Source of the DNA: Verrucomicrobiota bacterium
GTDB lineage: Bacteria > Verrucomicrobiota > Verrucomicrobiia > Limisphaerales > AV2
Assembly (NCBI GenBank): GCA_003218935.1
Contig: QHPA01000220.1
Span: 1-8,944, forward strand
Length of the DNA: 8,944 bases
Direction: 5' to 3'
Part shown: in pieces, positions 6,342-8,944 of the stretch
Layout of the letters: each line of letters opens with the position of its first letter
Position numbering within the stretch: position 1 is the first letter of the stretch
Translations under genes and position numbers: made by a program
The notes under the pieces: model-generated
What the model saw: only the letters and a program-made list of their open reading frames with translations
Database searches by the model: none
Told to the model about the DNA's origin: nothing

Positions 6342-6382
6342 CTCACGTCCAATTCTTGGAGGTGTTCGCTCTCCATGAACCG
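6342..6382 (+). repeat. 40-base direct repeat, copy B
   Basis: This is the second copy of the repeat seen at 6107-6146, starting CTCACGTCCAATTCTTGGAG and ending CCATGAACCG. It forms the left flank of unit 3. A shorter relative, GCTCTCCATGAACCG, is at 6240-6254 in front of unit 2. Confidence 0.8.
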
Positions 6383-6459
6383 CCCCCTTACCCCGTCCCT
6401 CTCCCCCTCCGAGGGGGAGAGGGTGCCCGAAGAGCGGGTGAGGGGGTGGTTTCATATGG
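6373..6459. repeat. Palindromic unit 3 containing REP-like repeat copy 2
   Basis: The core at 6383-6446 is a relative of the repeat at 448-507. It has a perfect 13-base inner stem (6397-6409 with 6411-6423), outer arms CCCCCTTACCCC and GGGTGAGGGGG that pair with one G-T wobble, and nearly the same right-hand sequence GGGAGAGGGTG..CCGAAG..CGGGTGAGGG. Outside this core the unit has CCATGAACCG on the left (6373-6382) and a degenerate complement GGTTTCATATGG on the right (6448-6459). Confidence 0.8.
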
Positions 6460-6471
6460 TCTCAACGCATA

Positions 6472-6521
6472 GGGAAAACGAAAGGGAGCTTCCCAGGAAC
6501 CAGTCCCTTCACCCCTTTCCC
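6472..6521 (-). terminator. Possible imperfect hairpin downstream of the amidohydrolase gene
   Basis: On the minus strand, 40 bases after the amidohydrolase stop, GGGAAAGG...AAGGGA can pair with TCCCTT...TTTTCCC around a 16-base loop, with mismatches in the middle of the stem. There is no following T-tract, so this is a weak terminator candidate. The remainder of 6460-6561 shows nothing else. Confidence 0.25.
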
Positions 6522-6561
6522 GCTGTCCAACAACTCGCGGACAAGGCCCTGTGCTCCTGCT

Positions 6562-8328
6562 TCACTCTCCGAACTCCAGATAACCGAACTTTTCCGGTGT
6601 GTGAGCCGTCGCGGTCGTGGTGGGACTCCAGGCCAGGAAAACCCGATGGGCAATGTCGTGCCGATACAAGTTGACTCTCCACCGCGTCCCTGTGGTTGGG
6701 GTCACAGAACTCAGGGCCCCCAACGGTATTCGCATTTCGGCCGTCCAAACCTTGGCTTTCTCATCCACCTTGACCCCCGACTCAAAACCGCTGTTCCATT
6801 CCAGATCTTTCGTCGCGCCGCCTATTTCAAGGTCAATTCGTTCGCCGTTGGGCGACACCTCGAACTCAAAGTAATGTTTGAGATTGTTGGAATCGCTGCC
6901 GATGAACGCCTCGACGACGTCCTTCTCCCAAAGCCCAAAACGTTCCTTGGTCAACGCGGGCGGACTAAAGGTCGTCCGTTCCGTAAACGGGCATTCGTAG
7001 CCCAGATATAAATAGCGATCCGACCAGAGCGCTCGCACTGTCGTCGAAATTTCAGGCCGCGCCACACCGTCGCGCAATTGGCACTCCAGCCGGACCGGCG
7101 CCGGAAGCCGCCAGACCAGCTCATCCAGTCGCCCGTCCGGGCGAAAGTCCTTTTTGACGCGTACCGCTTTCAACACCGGAAGCGGCAGCGAGCGGACGAG
7201 CAGCCGGCGCGCATTGTCGAAGCAGACCTTGCGGAGCACGGACACGGGCAAACCGATGGCATCGATCTTCCAATCGCCCTGGATCGGCGTCATGTGTTCG
7301 ATCTGCCGGTCGTTGGTCTCCAGCCAGCGCCAGTGCTTCTCAAAGAATGCAACCGCATCGTCGTCAGTCGGCGGCGGACCACTGCCGCCCGAACCGAGCG
7401 TCAACCGGTCATAAACCTGGAAGTCGGTCGCGAAGAAAATCCGGTCCTGATGCTTGATGAAGAGCCGACGGACTTTTTCGGGATCGTGCCGGCCAATTTC
7501 CGGAATGCGCGCCGCCAGGTCAGCCATCATGTTCGGATATTTGTCGAGCGATTGCTCCACCCAGTCGAGGTCCTCGGCGTTGTTGGCGAAGTGGACGCAA
7601 ACAAACGTCGTCTCCGGGTAACGCGCGATCACCCGGTTGAGCGCGGCCAACAATTCTTCGTGTGACGGATATTTGTTTGTGTCGCCGAACCACCAGGCGG
7701 GGTGGTCCTTCAGTTCCTTCCAGCGTTCGTTCTGTTCGTTGTACGGCAGCCAAAACGCCTTCGGATCAGCGACGTGAATGGAGACAGGCATGCCCAGGTC
7801 GCCGCAGCGTTTCCAGACCCGGTCGAGCTTCGGATCGTCAATCCTGATGAGTTTGCCAGAGCCGTCACGCAGGTAAAGGCCCAGCCGCTTGTATTCCTTG
7901 AACCCCGCCGCGCCCAGCCGATGTCCTTCCTCGATTTGTCTGGCCGCGCGCTCGGAGAAATCAGCCTGGTCCCAGCCTGCGTAGTCCAGGTTCATGTAAT
8001 GCATAAAGCGGCCGGGGAAAAGTTTGTCGGCGAGTTCTTTGTTGCGCTCGAACTCGGAGCGTTTGCCCTGCTCGTGCGTCGTCGTCCCGCCGCTCAGATT
8101 GACTTCAATACCGATGCCGACGAGATCCATGATCCGCACGGCGCGCGCCAGCCGTTCCGGCGTGTTCTCAATGTGCTGATGCAAATCAATGATGCGATGC
8201 TCCGCGCGCCAGGCGTCGGCGCTGCGACGCACGGCGGCAACCTCATCGGCCTCCGGCGCTGCCCCGTGGAGAACAGTCGCGCAAACCATCAAACCAGTGC
8301 AGGCGATAGTTGAAGGTCGTAGTTTCAT
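6562..8328 (-). CDS. Secreted amidohydrolase (amidohydrolase_2 type) fused to a CBM9-like domain
   Basis: The 588-residue product has a signal peptide (hydrophobic core about 8-20, cleavage near HGAA at 21-24). Residues about 44-380 form a metal-dependent TIM-barrel hydrolase: an HxH motif in IIDLHQHIE (His50, His52), Lys144 in GFKEYKRLG, His185 in VSIHVADP, His246 in VCVHFANN and Asp302 in FFATDF are in the order expected for amidohydrolase ligands. Residues about 388-588 resemble the CBM9/DOMON-like fold of secreted PVC and Bacteroidetes proteins, with DGRLDELVW (398-406), LWSDRYLYLGYEC (434-446), WEKDVVEAFIG (467-477), YFEFEVSPNG (486-495), WTAEMRIPLGAL (528-539) and FGYLEFGE at the end. 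Likely role: hydrolysis or decarboxylation of a small acid, lactone or sugar derivative outside the cytoplasm; the substrate is unknown. The enolase-superfamily gene upstream on the same strand is consistent with sugar-acid metabolism. No strong ribosome binding site is seen. Confidence 0.88.
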   Translation of the reverse strand: MKLRPSTIACTGLMVCATVLHGAAPEADEVAAVRRSADAWRAEHRIIDLHQHIENTPERLARAVRIMDLVGIGIEVNLSGGTTTHEQGKRSEFERNKELADKLFPGRFMHYMNLDYAGWDQADFSERAARQIEEGHRLGAAGFKEYKRLGLYLRDGSGKLIRIDDPKLDRVWKRCGDLGMPVSIHVADPKAFWLPYNEQNERWKELKDHPAWWFGDTNKYPSHEELLAALNRVIARYPETTFVCVHFANNAEDLDWVEQSLDKYPNMMADLAARIPEIGRHDPEKVRRLFIKHQDRIFFATDFQVYDRLTLGSGGSGPPPTDDDAVAFFEKHWRWLETNDRQIEHMTPIQGDWKIDAIGLPVSVLRKVCFDNARRLLVRSLPLPVLKAVRVKKDFRPDGRLDELVWRLPAPVRLECQLRDGVARPEISTTVRALWSDRYLYLGYECPFTERTTFSPPALTKERFGLWEKDVVEAFIGSDSNNLKHYFEFEVSPNGERIDLEIGGATKDLEWNSGFESGVKVDEKAKVWTAEMRIPLGALSSVTPTTGTRWRVNLYRHDIAHRVFLAWSPTTTATAHTPEKFGYLEFGE

Positions 8329-8353
8329 GCCTGGACGCGCCAGTTACTGGGAA

Positions 8354-8370
8354 TACCGCAGGATGCGGTA
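8354..8370. repeat. Small hairpin
   Basis: TACCGCA-GGA-TGCGGTA is a perfect seven-base stem with a three-base loop, just upstream of the amidohydrolase start. It may be part of a dispersed intergenic repeat or lie in the leader of the transcript. No further copy occurs in this window. Confidence 0.45.
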
Positions 8371-8417
8371 CATTTTGAGCGGATCAGGATGGCCGCAAAA
8401 AGGAGCAAAAAATTCAG

Positions 8418-8445
8418 CTTCCGTGCTTTTTGTGCCTCTTCGTGG
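8418..8445 (-). repeat. Degenerate CACGAAG-like tandem tract
   Basis: Read on the minus strand, this is three units of nine to ten bases: CCACGAAGAG, GCACAAAAA and GCACGGAAG. It resembles the CACGAAG/CACAAAG tandem tracts I recall from intergenic DNA of many environmental bacteria. It lies in the 180-base spacer between the enolase-superfamily gene and the amidohydrolase gene; the spacer shows nothing else clear except the hairpin at 8354. Confidence 0.35.
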
Positions 8446-8508
8446 CTCATAATTCTGTGTTCTATCTTGCTGCCTTATTAGTAATGCCAGGGGACGCGAA
8501 CCCGCAAG

Positions 8509-8944
8509 TCAGACTTGGAACTCGGCGGCAGGCCGCGGCAACTGACGGTTGATTTCATTCAAGCGATAACCAAACCCGGGTCCATGCACCGTCGAAAGAT
8601 CAACCATTCCCTCGCGCCGCTGGTAGATGCCCCGATGCACGGCCGCTTCGGGGGTTGAAGCATCGGGATAAAACTGCATCGCGTTGGTCTCCACGCCCAT
8701 GATGGTGCCGACGTGGGCCGCGAGGAGCAGGTGCGGGATTTGGGCCAGCATCGGATTCGTCAGGTCCTGCACCATCAGCTGCATGCCGTGCGCTTTGGCC
8801 CAACACGCGCTGAGCAACGCGCCGGTTTGCGTCTTGCAAGTTTTGAGCGCAACGCCGTTCCAGCCCAACTCGCGGCCAAGCTTTACCAGCCGCCAGTCGT
8901 GCGCGCTTTCATCGAGGAACAGCGCCTTGCGCGCCGAGACGCTG
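8509..8944 (-). CDS. Enolase-superfamily enzyme (mandelate racemase/muconate lactonizing type), 5' end missing
   Basis: The open frame enters from the window edge and ends at TGA (8511-8509), giving 144 visible codons. An internal TTG at 8868 is a leucine codon and not the start. The visible part is the C-terminal half of the (beta/alpha)7-beta barrel: ALFLDESAHDW with the metal-site/acidic strand, then GVALKTCKTQTGAL, whose K-T-C-K spacing fits the barrel lysines region, then LMVQDLTNPMLAQ, AAHVGTIMGVETNAMQFYP (conserved Glu near the end of the barrel) and GPGFGYRL near the C-terminus. Such enzymes use a metal-stabilised enolate to racemise, dehydrate or cycloisomerise acids. The exact reaction cannot be read from this fragment. 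It is followed on the same strand, 180 bases later, by the secreted amidohydrolase, possibly a related catabolic function. Confidence 0.85.
   Translation of the reverse strand, partial: SVSARKALFLDESAHDWRLVKLGRELGWNGVALKTCKTQTGALLSACWAKAHGMQLMVQDLTNPMLAQIPHLLLAAHVGTIMGVETNAMQFYPDASTPEAAVHRGIYQRREGMVDLSTVHGPGFGYRLNEINRQLPRPAAEFQV

Noticed and set aside
6107..6459. CRISPR array
   Set aside because: The repeated pieces differ in length, are in both orientations and enclose palindromes of different sequence; there are no regular spacers and no cas genes.
5955..6674. Plus-strand open frame of 239 codons across the intergenic island
   Set aside because: It runs through the regulator start, the operator, all three palindromic units and the end of the amidohydrolase gene. 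Translated repeats and no domain-like sequence make it a chance frame.
8509..8868. Complete small gene starting at 8868
   Set aside because: The supposed start is a TTG leucine codon within a conserved enolase-superfamily segment, and the frame remains open to the window edge.

Overview
The window looks like chromosomal DNA from a Verrucomicrobia-like member of the PVC group, roughly Pedosphaera/Limisphaerales. This is inferred from gene style and not from a marker gene. The supports are: pseudopilins with an Ala|Phe-Thr-Leu processing site and Asn/Thr-rich bodies; a secreted beta-propeller protein of the type common in Verrucomicrobia and Planctomycetes; a GbsR-type MarR regulator; a secreted amidohydrolase fused to a CBM9-like domain; and many palindromic intergenic repeats. 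Every convincing gene is on the minus strand, so the text below follows transcription from high to low coordinates.

8944-8509: the C-terminal part of an enolase-superfamily (mandelate racemase/muconate lactonizing) enzyme, cut by the window edge. 8508-8329: a short spacer with a small hairpin and a degenerate CACGAAG-like tandem tract. 8328-6562: a secreted amidohydrolase with a C-terminal CBM9-like domain. 6561-6029: about 530 bases without a gene. This stretch holds a mosaic of three consecutive palindromic units, each framed by the same ten-base inverted end (CCATGAACCG or a close variant), followed by the promoter/operator of the next gene.

6028-4178: a compact module of a GbsR/MarR-family repressor-like protein, a small multi-span membrane protein and a DUF2071 (YqjF-like) protein. 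A palindrome TTTCTGT-N4-ACAGAAA lies at the regulator's promoter, and a one-mismatch copy lies just before the membrane-protein gene, which suggests autoregulation plus an internal control point. 4138-1751: a large, probably exported beta-propeller protein. 1637-1: three type IV pilin-like proteins in the order PilV-like, PilW-like, PilX-like, the last cut by the window edge. The first two genes overlap by four bases. A REP-like hairpin separates the second from the third, and a relative of that hairpin sits in the island at 6383-6446.

The protein-coding content is mostly ordinary for the group. The least explained parts are the palindrome island at 6107-6459 and the paired operators at 6032 and 5461. 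I see no RNA genes, CRISPR array or transposase gene.
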